Origin: Paracoccus sp041927875
Lineage (GTDB): Bacteria; Pseudomonadota; Alphaproteobacteria; Rhodobacterales; Rhodobacteraceae
Length of the DNA stretch: 64,000 nt
Reading direction: 5' to 3' (one strand)
Assembly (NCBI RefSeq): GCF_041927875.1
Contig: NZ_JBHFHN010000004.1
The notes under the pieces are model-generated. The model worked only from the letters and a program-made list of their open reading frames with translations, did no database searches and was not told the DNA's origin. The translations under genes were made by a program, and so were the position numbers. Shown in pieces: positions 15,283 to 23,433 of the stretch; position 1 is the first letter of the stretch; every line of letters begins with the position of its first letter.

Positions 15283-16299
15283 CTATCCGGTCGAGGGGCG
15301 GATCAGCAGTTCCGGGTCGATGGCGATGCGCGCCGGGCCGGTCTGTTCGCCGTCCAGGATCGACAGGATCAGTTCCGCCGCGCGCTCACCGATCTGGCGC
15401 GGGAACGGGTTGATCGTGGTCAGCGGCGGCACGGCGATGCCCGCAATCTCGTAATCGCCGAAACCGGCGATGGCGATCTGGCCGGGCACGTCGATGCCCC
15501 GCCGCTGGCATTCGGTCAGCGCGCCAAAGGCCGACAGGTCGGACACGCAGATGACCGCCTGCGTATCGGGCAGATCGGTCAGCAGCCGCGCCATGGCATC
15601 GGCCCCTTCGCGCATGGAAATCGGCGGGGTGCCGGCGGCGATCAGGCGGCTGGCGTCCAGCCCGCGCGTCTGCATCGCCGCGATGAAGCCCGCGCGGCGG
15701 TCGCTGCCACGGGTGTCGCGGTCGGCATCACCGCCGATAAAGGCGATGCGGTGCAGCTCGCGCGCGATCAGGTGATCGACCAATGCGCGCACCGCTTGGG
15801 CATTGGAAAAACCGACGACATGGCCGATGGGCTGGGCGGGCAGATCCCAGGTCTCGATCACCGGGATCGCGGCCTTGTCCAGCAGGTGCCGCGTGCGGTC
15901 GGTATGCCGCCCGCCGGTGACGACAATCGCCTCGGGGCGGCGGCGCAAAAGCTGTTCGACCAGCCGTTCTTCCTCGGCAATGTCGTAATCGGTCGACCCC
16001 AGCAGGATCTGCAAGCCGCGCGCCTTCAGCCCGTCCGACAGGCCGCGCACCGTATCGGCAAAGTTAGCGTTGTTGATCGAGGGGATGGTGACGGCGACGA
16101 AGTCGGTGCGCTGCGACCGCAGGCTGGATGCCGTGCTGTCAAAGACATAGCCCAGCTCGTCGGCCGCCTTCAGGATCGCGCTGCGCGTGGCATCACTGAC
16201 CGAGGCGTCGCGCTTGAACGCCCGGCTGACGGTCATCGGCGACACCCCCGCAAGACGGGCGACGTCGGCCATGATCGGGGCTTTGCGGGGCGTGCTCAT
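15283..16299 (-). CDS. LacI-family transcriptional regulator (gluconate-type)
   Basis: DNA-binding repressor of 338 residues. The N-terminal helix-turn-helix and hinge read MADVARLAGVSPMTVSRAF and the effector-binding half is a type 1 periplasmic-binding fold. Its likely sites are the three TGTTATCGATAACA-type palindromes in this region, ahead of the TRAP operon, the idnO-gntK operon and the SMP-30-gnd operon. It is the last gene of the idnO-gntK operon, so it would control its own synthesis. Related proteins (GntR/IdnR-like) respond to gluconate or its phosphate; the effector here is an inference from the neighbouring enzymes. Confidence 0.9.
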   Translation of the reverse strand: MSTPRKAPIMADVARLAGVSPMTVSRAFKRDASVSDATRSAILKAADELGYVFDSTASSLRSQRTDFVAVTIPSINNANFADTVRGLSDGLKARGLQILLGSTDYDIAEEERLVEQLLRRRPEAIVVTGGRHTDRTRHLLDKAAIPVIETWDLPAQPIGHVVGFSNAQAVRALVDHLIARELHRIAFIGGDADRDTRGSDRRAGFIAAMQTRGLDASRLIAAGTPPISMREGADAMARLLTDLPDTQAVICVSDLSAFGALTECQRRGIDVPGQIAIAGFGDYEIAGIAVPPLTTINPFPRQIGERAAELILSILDGEQTGPARIAIDPELLIRPSTG

Positions 16300-16350
16300 G
16301 GGAATGTGGTAAAGGCCCGCCGCCGCGAAATCCAGCCCCGCCCGCAGGCG

Positions 16351-16686
16351 TCAGGTCAGATCGTAGTCGTGCGCGATGGTGACATGGTGGTGGATCCGCC
16401 CGGTAAAGAACCGCGCCAGCACCGCATCGGTGGCAGCCTTCGCCTCGGCGCGCTGCGGGCTGGCAAGCGCCGCATCGACCGTCGCCAGATCGGGATAGCT
16501 GATCGCCAGGATCATCGGGATCTCGGGCGCGCCTTCATCACGCATTTCGGCAAAGGTGACGCGCACCGACAGGGCGCCGGGGAAGGCCTTCCACTTGGGC
16601 AGGATCTCGTCCAGCACCGCCTGACGAAAGGCGGCGTCCTGGCCGGGGTGAACCTGGCCTTCAAACAGGGCAAAGCGGGTGATCAT
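16351..16686 (-). CDS. Small dimeric alpha/beta-barrel-like protein of unknown function
   Basis: A 111-residue soluble protein with no signal peptide. The pattern of strands and helices (MITRFALFEGQVHPGQDAAFR, a central VRVTFAEMRDEG, then HHHVTIAHDYDL) suggests a ferredoxin-like fold of the antibiotic-biosynthesis-monooxygenase or EthD/Dabb type, which acts as a dimer. Three histidines in a row near the C-terminus (RIHHHVTIAH) are notable and could be catalytic or metal-binding. It overlaps the start of the preceding dehydrogenase operon gene by four bases, so it is co-expressed with the gluconate enzymes; a role as mutarotase or isomerase in sugar-acid breakdown is a guess. Confidence 0.7.
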   Translation of the reverse strand: MITRFALFEGQVHPGQDAAFRQAVLDEILPKWKAFPGALSVRVTFAEMRDEGAPEIPMILAISYPDLATVDAALASPQRAEAKAATDAVLARFFTGRIHHHVTIAHDYDLT

Positions 16687-17570
16687 GCGGACAGATCCTT
16701 TCGCGGTCCGGTGAAATATTCCATCAGGGCCGCCTGATCCTCGCCGCCCAAGCCGGCGGCGGTCAGCATCCGGTGGACCTCGGCGCAGGTCGCGGTCAGC
16801 GGCATGGCGGTGTGGGTCAGCCGCGCCAGATCCTGCGCGCCGTTCAGATCCTTGACCATGTTGTCGATGCGCCCGGTGCGGCGGTAATCGCGCGCCGCAA
16901 AGCGCGGCATGTATTCCTGAAGGATGGCGCTGTCCGCACGCCCGCCGCGCAGCGCCTGCGGGATGCGGGTCACGTCAACGCCCGCCGCCTCGGCCAGGGC
17001 GGTCGCCTCGGCCACGGCCAGAAAGTTCAGGCCGCACAGCACCTGATTGATCAGCTTGGTGGTCTGCCCGGCCCCCGGCCCGCCCATCCGTGTCTGGTTC
17101 GAGGCGACCCTGGCCAGCACCGCCTGCGCCTGCGCAACCGCCTGTTCATCGCCGCCCTGCATCAGCGTCAGTTCACCCGTGGCGGCCTTGGGGATGCCAC
17201 CCGACAGCGGGCTGTCGATCCAGTGCAGGCCACGTTCCGCCGCATCCGCCGCCAGGGCGCGGGTCGATTCCGGGTCGATCGAGGACATGTCGATCACCAG
17301 CGTGCCGGGCGCGGCGCCGTCGGCCACGCCATCCGGACCGAACACCGCCGCCCGCACGATCCGCGCCGCGTTCAGCGACAGGATCACCGCCTGCGCGCCC
17401 TTGGCCGCCTGCGCCGCCGATGCCGCCGCCGTGGCCCCCTTGGCCACCAAGGCGGCCACCCGTTCGGCATCCAGGTCGAACACGGTCAGCGCGGTGCCGG
17501 TCGCCAAAAGCCGCGCGCCGATGGCGCCGCCCATGGCGCCCGCACCGATCAGGGCAACGGTCTGGGTCAT
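16683..17570 (-). CDS. NAD(P)-dependent beta-hydroxyacid dehydrogenase (3-HIBADH family)
   Basis: Oxidoreductase of 295 residues in the 3-hydroxyisobutyrate / tartronate semialdehyde / 6-phosphogluconate-like family. It has the Rossmann motif VALIGAGAMGGAIGARL, the substrate loop SPLSGGIPKAATGELTLMQGG and the catalytic lysine in TTKLINQ. The exact substrate cannot be read from the sequence; a tartronate-semialdehyde-like or a hydroxyacid from gluconate catabolism would fit the operon. Start and stop both overlap the flanking genes by four bases (ATGA). Confidence 0.88.
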   Translation of the reverse strand: MTQTVALIGAGAMGGAIGARLLATGTALTVFDLDAERVAALVAKGATAAASAAQAAKGAQAVILSLNAARIVRAAVFGPDGVADGAAPGTLVIDMSSIDPESTRALAADAAERGLHWIDSPLSGGIPKAATGELTLMQGGDEQAVAQAQAVLARVASNQTRMGGPGAGQTTKLINQVLCGLNFLAVAEATALAEAAGVDVTRIPQALRGGRADSAILQEYMPRFAARDYRRTGRIDNMVKDLNGAQDLARLTHTAMPLTATCAEVHRMLTAAGLGGEDQAALMEYFTGPRKDLSA

Positions 17571-18067
17571 GGCATGTCTCCCTTCAGGGCGTTCAGGATT
17601 TTGTCGATCATCGCCGCCGGGGGCTGGTCGATGTCGACGGTGATCGCGGCCTCATCCTCGGTCGGCGCCTCCAGCGTGGCGAACTGGTTGTCCAGCAGGG
17701 TCAGCGGCATATAGTGCCCGCTGCGTGCCGCCATCCGCGCGGCGATGATGTCGCGGCTGCCCGTCAGATGCACAAACCGAACCGGCCCGCCCGCGCCCGC
17801 GCGGATGCGGTCGCGATAGGCGCGCCGCAGCGCCGAGCAGCCGATGATGACCGGCGCATCCGCCGCCAGCACCGCCGCCACCCGGTCCAGCCAGGGCCAG
17901 CGGTCGTCATCGGTCAGCGCGATCCCGGCGCGCATCTTGTCCACGTTTTCAATGGGATGCAGGTCGTCGCCATCGACATAGGGAACCGCCAGCCGCGCCG
18001 ACAGCCCGGCGCCGATGCTGGATTTGCCGCAGCCCGACACCCCCATGATGACGATCCGGGCGGTCAT
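17567..18067 (-). CDS. gntK: Gluconokinase (GntK-type)
   Basis: Phosphorylates D-gluconate to 6-phosphogluconate, which 6-phosphogluconate dehydrogenase encoded at 21959 can then use. The 166-residue protein has the P-loop IVIMGVSGCGKSSIG at the start, the DGDDLHPIENVDKM substrate segment, and GHYMPLTLLDNQFATLE near the C-terminus, all diagnostic of thermoresistant-type gluconokinases. The ATG at 18067 overlaps the stop of the dehydrogenase upstream (ATGA); the open frame extends further 5' but only inside that gene. Confidence 0.95.
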   Translation of the reverse strand: MTARIVIMGVSGCGKSSIGAGLSARLAVPYVDGDDLHPIENVDKMRAGIALTDDDRWPWLDRVAAVLAADAPVIIGCSALRRAYRDRIRAGAGGPVRFVHLTGSRDIIAARMAARSGHYMPLTLLDNQFATLEAPTEDEAAITVDIDQPPAAMIDKILNALKGDMP

Positions 18068-18813
18068 AGCGAAGCCGTGATCCCGCCGTCGACGAAAAGC
18101 ACATGGCCATTGACGAAACTGGCCGCGTCGGATGACAGGAACACGCAGGCGCCCTGCAATTCCTCGACCTTGCCCCAGCGTCCGGCAGGGGTGCGCTTTT
18201 CCAGCCATGCCGAAAACGTGGGGTCAGCGACCAGTGCAGCGTTCAACGGCGTATCGAAATAGCCCGGCGCAATGGCGTTGACGTTCAGCCCGTGCCTGGC
18301 CCAATCCGTCGCCATGCCCTTGGTCAGGTTGCCGACCGCGCCCTTGGTGGCCGTATAGGGCGCGATTCCGGGGCGCGCCAAGGCGGTTTGCACGCTGGCA
18401 ATGTTGATGATCTTGCCGCGCCCGCGCCCGATCATGTGCCGCGCGACCGCCTGGCCGACATGGAACACGCTGGCGATATTGGTTTGCAGCAGGCGTTCAA
18501 AGGCATCCGCCGGGAAATCCTCAAGCGGGGCGCGGTGCTGCATGCCGGCATTGTTCACCAGGATGTCGATGGGCTGGCCCGCGCCCTCATGGGCGTCGAT
18601 GGCGGTGCGCACGGCGTCATGATCGGTCGCGTCAAAGGCCAGCATGTCAGCCCCCGGCAGCCGCGCGGCGGCCTGTTCCAGCTTGGCCCGGTCGCGCCCG
18701 TTCAGCACCACCTGCGCCCCCGCCGCCGCCAGCCCCTGCGCCAGGGCGAAACCGATGCCCTGCGACGACCCGGTGATCAGTGCCCGCCTGCCGGTCAGAT
18801 CGAACATCCTCAT
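18064..18813 (-). CDS. SDR oxidoreductase, gluconate 5-dehydrogenase type (IdnO-like)
   Basis: Short-chain dehydrogenase of 249 residues that most resembles 5-keto-D-gluconate reductase. It has the cofactor motif TGSSQGIGFALAQGLA, the NNAG motif (LVNNAGMQHR), the catalytic serine in NIASVQ and the YTATKGAVG tyrosine-lysine pair. It would interconvert 5-ketogluconate and gluconate, feeding GntK. Several ATGs cluster at the start; 18813 has the best spacing from GGGGG. First gene of a minus-strand operon (idnO-like, gntK, HIBADH, small protein, lacI) with the perfect operator at 18866-18879 in its promoter. Confidence 0.88.
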   Translation of the reverse strand: MRMFDLTGRRALITGSSQGIGFALAQGLAAAGAQVVLNGRDRAKLEQAAARLPGADMLAFDATDHDAVRTAIDAHEGAGQPIDILVNNAGMQHRAPLEDFPADAFERLLQTNIASVFHVGQAVARHMIGRGRGKIINIASVQTALARPGIAPYTATKGAVGNLTKGMATDWARHGLNVNAIAPGYFDTPLNAALVADPTFSAWLEKRTPAGRWGKVEELQGACVFLSSDAASFVNGHVLFVDGGITASL

Positions 18814-18865
18814 CGCCATCCCCCGCGTTGAAAACCCCATGGACAAGGGCCGTTACCCATGGTTA

Positions 18866-18879
18866 TGTTATCGATAACA
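18866..18879. promoter_or_regulatory. LacI-family operator, copy 2 (perfect palindrome TGTTATCGATAACA)
   Basis: A perfect 14-base palindrome in the 100-base gap between the divergent idnO-like and 2-hydroxyacid dehydrogenase genes. On the minus strand a TTGACG -35-like box sits 3 bases upstream of it, so the operator falls in the promoter spacer. One site could control both transcripts. Confidence 0.85.
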
Positions 18880-18913
18880 AGCCGTCAAGCCCGAGTCAGC
18901 GTCAGAGGCACCC

Positions 18914-19861
18914 ATGACCAAACCGCATATCCTGCAAGTCGGTCCCTATCCCGAATGGGATCAAGGTCCGCTGGACCAGGCCTTTTATTGCCACAAGCTG
19001 TTTCAGGCCACCGACCGCGCCGCCTTTCTGGCTGAACATGGGCCGAAGGTGCGCGGCATTGCCACGCGCGGCGAATTGGGGGCGGATGCGGCGATGATCG
19101 CGGCTTGCCCCAATCTGGAAATCGTCAGCGTCTATGGCGTGGGCTTTGACGCGGTGGATCTGGCGGCCTGCAAGGCGCGCGGCATCCGGGTGACCAACAC
19201 GCCGGACGTGCTGACCAATGACGTGGCCGATCTGGGCGTGGCGATGATGCTGGTGCAGTCGCGCGGCATGATCGGGGCCGAAACCTGGGTGCGCGACGGT
19301 TCCTGGGCGGCCAAGGGCCTGTATCCGCTGCAACGCCGGGTCTGGGGCCGCCGCGCCGGGGTGCTGGGCCTGGGCCGCATCGGCTTCGAGGTCGCCAAGC
19401 GCCTTGCCGGTTTCGACATGCAGATCGCCTATTCCGACACCGCGCCCAAGGATTACGCGACGGATTGGGATTTCATCGCTGACCCTGTTGCGCTGGCCGA
19501 ACGGTCGGACTTTCTGTTCGTCACGCTGGCGGCCTCGGCGGCCACGCGGCATATCGTCGGCGCGCAGGTCATCGACGCGCTTGGCCCCGAGGGGATGCTG
19601 ATCAATATCAGCCGCGCCTCGAATATCGATGAGGCCGCGCTGCTGGATGCGCTGGAAAGCGGTCGGCTGGGATCCGCCGCGCTGGACGTGTTCGAGGGCG
19701 AGCCGCGCCTGAACCCGCGCTTCCTGGACCTGCCCAACGTGCTGCTGCAACCCCACCACGCCAGCGGCACGGTGGAAACGCGCAAGGCCATGGGCAAGCT
19801 GGTCCGCGACAACCTGACCGCGCATTTCGCCGGTCAGCCGCTGCCGACGCCGGTGCTGTGA
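18914..19861 (+). CDS. 2-hydroxyacid dehydrogenase (glyoxylate/2-ketogluconate reductase type)
   Basis: D-isomer-specific 2-hydroxyacid dehydrogenase of 315 residues. The NAD(P) motif is GVLGLGRIGFEVAKRLAGF, and the catalytic arginine, glutamate and histidine can be placed in ISRASNIDEAALLDAL, VFEGEP and QPHHASGT. Related GhrB enzymes reduce 2-keto-D-gluconate to gluconate, which fits the gene set. The start is 35 bases from the shared operator and the stop overlaps the next gene by one base. Confidence 0.88.
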   Translation: MTKPHILQVGPYPEWDQGPLDQAFYCHKLFQATDRAAFLAEHGPKVRGIATRGELGADAAMIAACPNLEIVSVYGVGFDAVDLAACKARGIRVTNTPDVLTNDVADLGVAMMLVQSRGMIGAETWVRDGSWAAKGLYPLQRRVWGRRAGVLGLGRIGFEVAKRLAGFDMQIAYSDTAPKDYATDWDFIADPVALAERSDFLFVTLAASAATRHIVGAQVIDALGPEGMLINISRASNIDEAALLDALESGRLGSAALDVFEGEPRLNPRFLDLPNVLLQPHHASGTVETRKAMGKLVRDNLTAHFAGQPLPTPVL

Positions 19862-20895
19862 TGAAAGCCATCGTCATTCATGCCGCCCGCGATCTGCGCA
19901 TCGAGGACCGCCCGGACGAGGCCCCCGGCCCCGGCCAGATCGCCCTGCGACTGGCCACCGGCGGGGTCTGCGGGTCGGATCTGCATTACTACAACCACGG
20001 CGGCTTCGGCGCCGTCCGCCTGCGCGAACCGATGATCCTGGGGCATGAGGTGTCGGCCTATGTCACCGCACTGGGCGCCGGCGTGACCGGCTTTCAGCCC
20101 GGCCAACTGGTTGCGGTGTCGCCCAGCCGCCCCTGCGGGGGCTGCGACTATTGCCATCAGGGTCTGCCGAACCACTGCCTGAACATGCGGTTTTACGGCA
20201 GCGCCATGCCGTTTCCGCATATTCAGGGCGCGTTCCGCGAAACGCTGGTGGCCGATGCCAGCCAATGCGTCGATGCGACCGGGCTGACCCCCGCCGAGGC
20301 CGCCATGGCCGAGCCTCTCGCCGTCACCCTGCACGCCACCATGCGCGCGGGCACGATGCTGGGCAAGCGGGTGCTGGTGACCGGCTGCGGGCCGATCGGG
20401 GTGCTGTCGATCCTGGCGGCCCGCCGCGCCGGTGCGGCGGAAATCGTCGCCACCGACCTGTCGGATTTCACCTTGTCGCTGGCGGTCAAGGCGGGCGCGG
20501 ATCGGGTGATCAACACCGGCACCGACCCCGATGCGCTGGCCACCTATGCAGCGGGCAAGGGCACGTTCGACGTGCTTTATGAATGCACCGGCGTGGCGGC
20601 CGCGCTCTCATCCGGCATCGCGGCGATGCGCCCGCGCGGGGTGATCCTGCAGCTGGGGCTGGGCGGCGACATGAGCCTTCCGATGATGGCGATCACCGCA
20701 AAGGAACTGGACCTGCGCGGCAGCTTCCGCTTTCACCCCGAATTCGCCACCGGCGTCGGGCTGATGCAGAAGCGGCTGATCGACGTGCGCCCGCTGATCA
20801 CCCATTCGGTGCCGCTGGCCGATGCCGAAACCGCGTTCCGGCTGGCGTCCGACCGCAGCCAGGCGATGAAGGCGCAGATCGTCTTTTCAGACTGA
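19861..20895 (+). CDS. idnD: L-idonate 5-dehydrogenase (zinc alcohol dehydrogenase family)
   Basis: Medium-chain zinc dehydrogenase of 344 residues that oxidises L-idonate to 5-ketogluconate. The catalytic zinc ligands lie in GGVCGSDLHYY and GHEVSAYV; the structural zinc cysteines in CGGCDYCHQGLPNHC; the NAD motif is VTGCGPIGVLSILAARRAGA. The HYYNHGGFG segment is typical of IdnD. It follows the 2-hydroxyacid dehydrogenase with a 1-base overlap. Idonate to 5-ketogluconate (IdnD), 5-ketogluconate to gluconate (IdnO-like), gluconate to 6-phosphogluconate (GntK) forms a complete route. Confidence 0.9.
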   Translation: MKAIVIHAARDLRIEDRPDEAPGPGQIALRLATGGVCGSDLHYYNHGGFGAVRLREPMILGHEVSAYVTALGAGVTGFQPGQLVAVSPSRPCGGCDYCHQGLPNHCLNMRFYGSAMPFPHIQGAFRETLVADASQCVDATGLTPAEAAMAEPLAVTLHATMRAGTMLGKRVLVTGCGPIGVLSILAARRAGAAEIVATDLSDFTLSLAVKAGADRVINTGTDPDALATYAAGKGTFDVLYECTGVAAALSSGIAAMRPRGVILQLGLGGDMSLPMMAITAKELDLRGSFRFHPEFATGVGLMQKRLIDVRPLITHSVPLADAETAFRLASDRSQAMKAQIVFSD

Positions 20896-21037
20896 CCCAT
20901 CGGGGCTGGCCGTCGTGCCAATGGCGGCCAGTGCCGCCCGCGCCCCATCACCCCCTTGCCGCTCAGTCGCCGGGTTGCGAAACTGCTGTCCGGGCCTGTC
21001 GCCGCCATGACCTGATCCTTTCGGTTTGACGCTTGCC

Positions 21038-21051
21038 TGTGGTATCGATAA
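21038..21051 (+). promoter_or_regulatory. LacI-family operator, copy 3 (TGGTATCGATAACA)
   Basis: One mismatch from the perfect palindrome at 18866-18879. It overlaps the -10 region of a candidate promoter whose TTGACG box is at 21024-21029, 27 bases upstream of the SMP-30/gnd operon start. Confidence 0.8.
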
Positions 21052-21077
21052 CAACGGCCAACCATCGGGGGCGCGCA

Positions 21078-21968
21078 ATGTCATTCTTTCAGGTCCATGA
21101 TCCGGTGTTTCAGACCTATGTGCTGGGCCATGCGCCGGTCAAACGGCTGGCCACCGGCTTTGACTGGGTGGAGGGCCCGGTCTGGTTCGGGGATCACGGC
21201 TGCCTGCTGTTTTCCGACATCCCCAACAACCGCATCCTGCGCTGGTCGCCCGATGGCGTGACCACGTTCCGCGCGCCATCGAACTTTGCCAATGGCAACA
21301 CCCGCGACCGTCAGGGGCGGCTGGTGACCTGCGAGCACGGCACCCGCCGGGTGACGCGCACCGAATGGGATGGCAGCATCACCGTCATCGCCGACAACTT
21401 TCAGGGCAAGCGCCTGAACAGCCCCAATGACGTGATCGTGGCGCGCGATGGCGCGATCTGGTTCAGCGATCCGCATTACGGGATCATGACCGATTACGAA
21501 GGTTTCAAGGCCGAACAGGAACTGCCCTGCGCGGTCTATCGCGTCGCGTCCGATGGCGGCATTGACGCGATGATCACCGACATGCAATGCCCCAACGGCC
21601 TCGCCTTCAGCCCTGATGAGACGCGGCTTTATGTGGCCGATACGGGCCGCATGTTCAGCAACGACCCGCAGCACATCCGCGTCTATGACATGGTGGAGGG
21701 CCGACCGGTGAATGGCCGCCTGTTCCACACGATCAACCCCGGTTGCGCCGATGGCTTCCGCCTGGATGAGGACGGCAACCTGTGGTCGTCGGCCGCCGAT
21801 GGTGTGCATTGCCTGGCCCCGGACGGGCGGCTTCTGGGCCGCATCCTGGTGCCGGAACTGGTGTCGAACCTGTGCTTTGGCGGACCGGCCCGCAACCGGC
21901 TGTTCATGACCGCCACCACCAGCATCTATTCCGTGATCCTGAACCGACGAGGCAGCCAATGGCGATGA
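21078..21968 (+). CDS. SMP-30/gluconolactonase family protein
   Basis: Predicted lactonase of 296 residues, a six-bladed beta-propeller that hydrolyses sugar lactones such as gluconolactone with a bound divalent metal. The metal-binding glutamate is in DWVEGPVWF, the asparagines in RLNSPNDVIVARDGAIWFSDP, and the late blade in CPNGLAFSPDETRLYVADT. The ATG at 21078 starts MSFFQVHDP, with no signal peptide, so it is cytoplasmic. It overlaps gnd by ten bases and is controlled with it. Confidence 0.92.
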   Translation: MSFFQVHDPVFQTYVLGHAPVKRLATGFDWVEGPVWFGDHGCLLFSDIPNNRILRWSPDGVTTFRAPSNFANGNTRDRQGRLVTCEHGTRRVTRTEWDGSITVIADNFQGKRLNSPNDVIVARDGAIWFSDPHYGIMTDYEGFKAEQELPCAVYRVASDGGIDAMITDMQCPNGLAFSPDETRLYVADTGRMFSNDPQHIRVYDMVEGRPVNGRLFHTINPGCADGFRLDEDGNLWSSAADGVHCLAPDGRLLGRILVPELVSNLCFGGPARNRLFMTATTSIYSVILNRRGSQWR

Positions 21969-23368
21969 CGAAACCGAACACCGGGCTGATCGGCCTGGGC
22001 ACGATGGGGGCCGCACTGGCGCTGAACATCGCCGAAAAGGGCTTTCCGATTGCCGTCTGGAACCGCACCGGCAGCGTCACCGACGCCTTTGTCGCCGGGG
22101 CGGGCGATCTGGCGGATCGCATCGTGCCGACGCAGACGCTGGCCAATCTGGTCGCCGCCATTGCGCCGCCGCGCGCGATCATCCTGATGGTGCCGGCGGG
22201 GCAGCCGGTCGATGACCAACTGGCGGCACTAAGCCCGCTGCTGGGGGCCGACGATCTGGTGATCGACGCGGGGAACGCCAATTTCCACGACACCAACCGG
22301 CGTCAGGCGGCGGGGCTGCCGTTCCGCTTTCTGGGGCTTGGCGTCTCGGGCGGCGAAGAGGGCGCGCGCCACGGCCCGGCGATCATGGCGGGCGGCGACG
22401 CCACCGATTTCAACCGCATCGCCCCGGTCTTGCGCGCCATCGCCGCCCGCGCCGAGGACGGCACCCCCTGCGCCGACCATATGGGGCCTGCGGGGGCCGG
22501 GCATTTCGTCAAGGCCGTGCACAACGGCATCGAATATGCCGACATGCAGATGATCGCCGAGATCTACGGCGTCATGCGCGACGGCATGGCCATGCAGGCG
22601 TCTGACATCGGCCAGACCTTCGCGCAGTGGAACACCGGCACGCTGCGGTCCTATCTGATCGAGATTTCCGGCCATGTCGCCTTGGCGCGCGACCCGCTGG
22701 CGGGTGGGCCGCTGCTGGACATGATCATCGATGCGGCGGGGCAAAAGGGCACCGGCCGCTGGACCGCGATTGAGGCGCAGAACCTGGCCGCGCCGATCCC
22801 GGTGATCGAGGCGGCGGTGATGGCGCGCAACGTCTCGGCCCGCCGGGATGAGCGCGCGGCGGGTCAGGCTCTGTATGGCGCGGCGCCGCAGCCGCTGGAC
22901 GGGCAGATCAGCGTGACCGATCTGGAACAGGCGCTGATCGCGGGCAAGATCCTGTGCTATGCGCAGGGTTTTGCGATGATGACGGCGGCGGGGCAGGCCT
23001 TTGGCTGGGCGCTGGACATGCCGGCCATCGCGCGGGTCTGGCGCGCGGGCTGCATCATCCGTTCCGCGATGCTGAACGACATGGCTGCCGCGTTGACCGA
23101 AGATCCGGCACGCAACCTGATGCTGGCGCCGTTCTTTGCCGACCACCTGCGCCGGTGCGTGCCCGCCCTGCGCCGGGTGGTGGCGACCGGGGCGCTGAAC
23201 GGGCTGGCGGTTCCGGCTTTGGCCTCGGGTCTGGCGTGGTTCGACATGATGCGCACCGCGCGCGGCACGGCGAACATGATCCAGGGGCAGCGCGACTTCT
23301 TTGGCCTGCACGGCTTTCTGCGGCTGGACGGCGCGGATCACCCGCATGGGCCGTGGGCCAAGGCCTGA
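21959..23368 (+). CDS. gnd: 6-phosphogluconate dehydrogenase, decarboxylating
   Basis: Oxidises 6-phosphogluconate to ribulose 5-phosphate, CO2 and NAD(P)H. The 469-residue protein is the long, dimeric form. It has LIGLGTMGAALALNIAEKGF, the coenzyme/substrate loop GLGVSGGEEGARHGPAIMAGG, the catalytic lysine region GHFVKAVHNGIEYADMQMIAE, and a C-terminal segment IQGQRDFFGLHGF. GAGGCAGCC precedes the ATG. Linked to gntK through the shared operator, it gives gluconate an exit through the pentose phosphate route; no edd or eda gene is in the window. Confidence 0.96.
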   Translation: MAMTKPNTGLIGLGTMGAALALNIAEKGFPIAVWNRTGSVTDAFVAGAGDLADRIVPTQTLANLVAAIAPPRAIILMVPAGQPVDDQLAALSPLLGADDLVIDAGNANFHDTNRRQAAGLPFRFLGLGVSGGEEGARHGPAIMAGGDATDFNRIAPVLRAIAARAEDGTPCADHMGPAGAGHFVKAVHNGIEYADMQMIAEIYGVMRDGMAMQASDIGQTFAQWNTGTLRSYLIEISGHVALARDPLAGGPLLDMIIDAAGQKGTGRWTAIEAQNLAAPIPVIEAAVMARNVSARRDERAAGQALYGAAPQPLDGQISVTDLEQALIAGKILCYAQGFAMMTAAGQAFGWALDMPAIARVWRAGCIIRSAMLNDMAAALTEDPARNLMLAPFFADHLRRCVPALRRVVATGALNGLAVPALASGLAWFDMMRTARGTANMIQGQRDFFGLHGFLRLDGADHPHGPWAKA

Positions 23369-23433
23369 TCACGCCGTCTGGCCGGGCACCTGCCGGGTCG
23401 GGATCACCGTTGCGGCCACGGCCCTGGGCGCGA

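Noticed and set aside
20896..21077. Small gene in the gap between idnD and the SMP-30 gene
   Set aside because: Only short frames without ribosome sites; the promoter and operator explain the conserved part.
23369..23433. Terminator between convergent gnd and ugpC
   Set aside because: No stem with a U-tract was found in the 65 bases.
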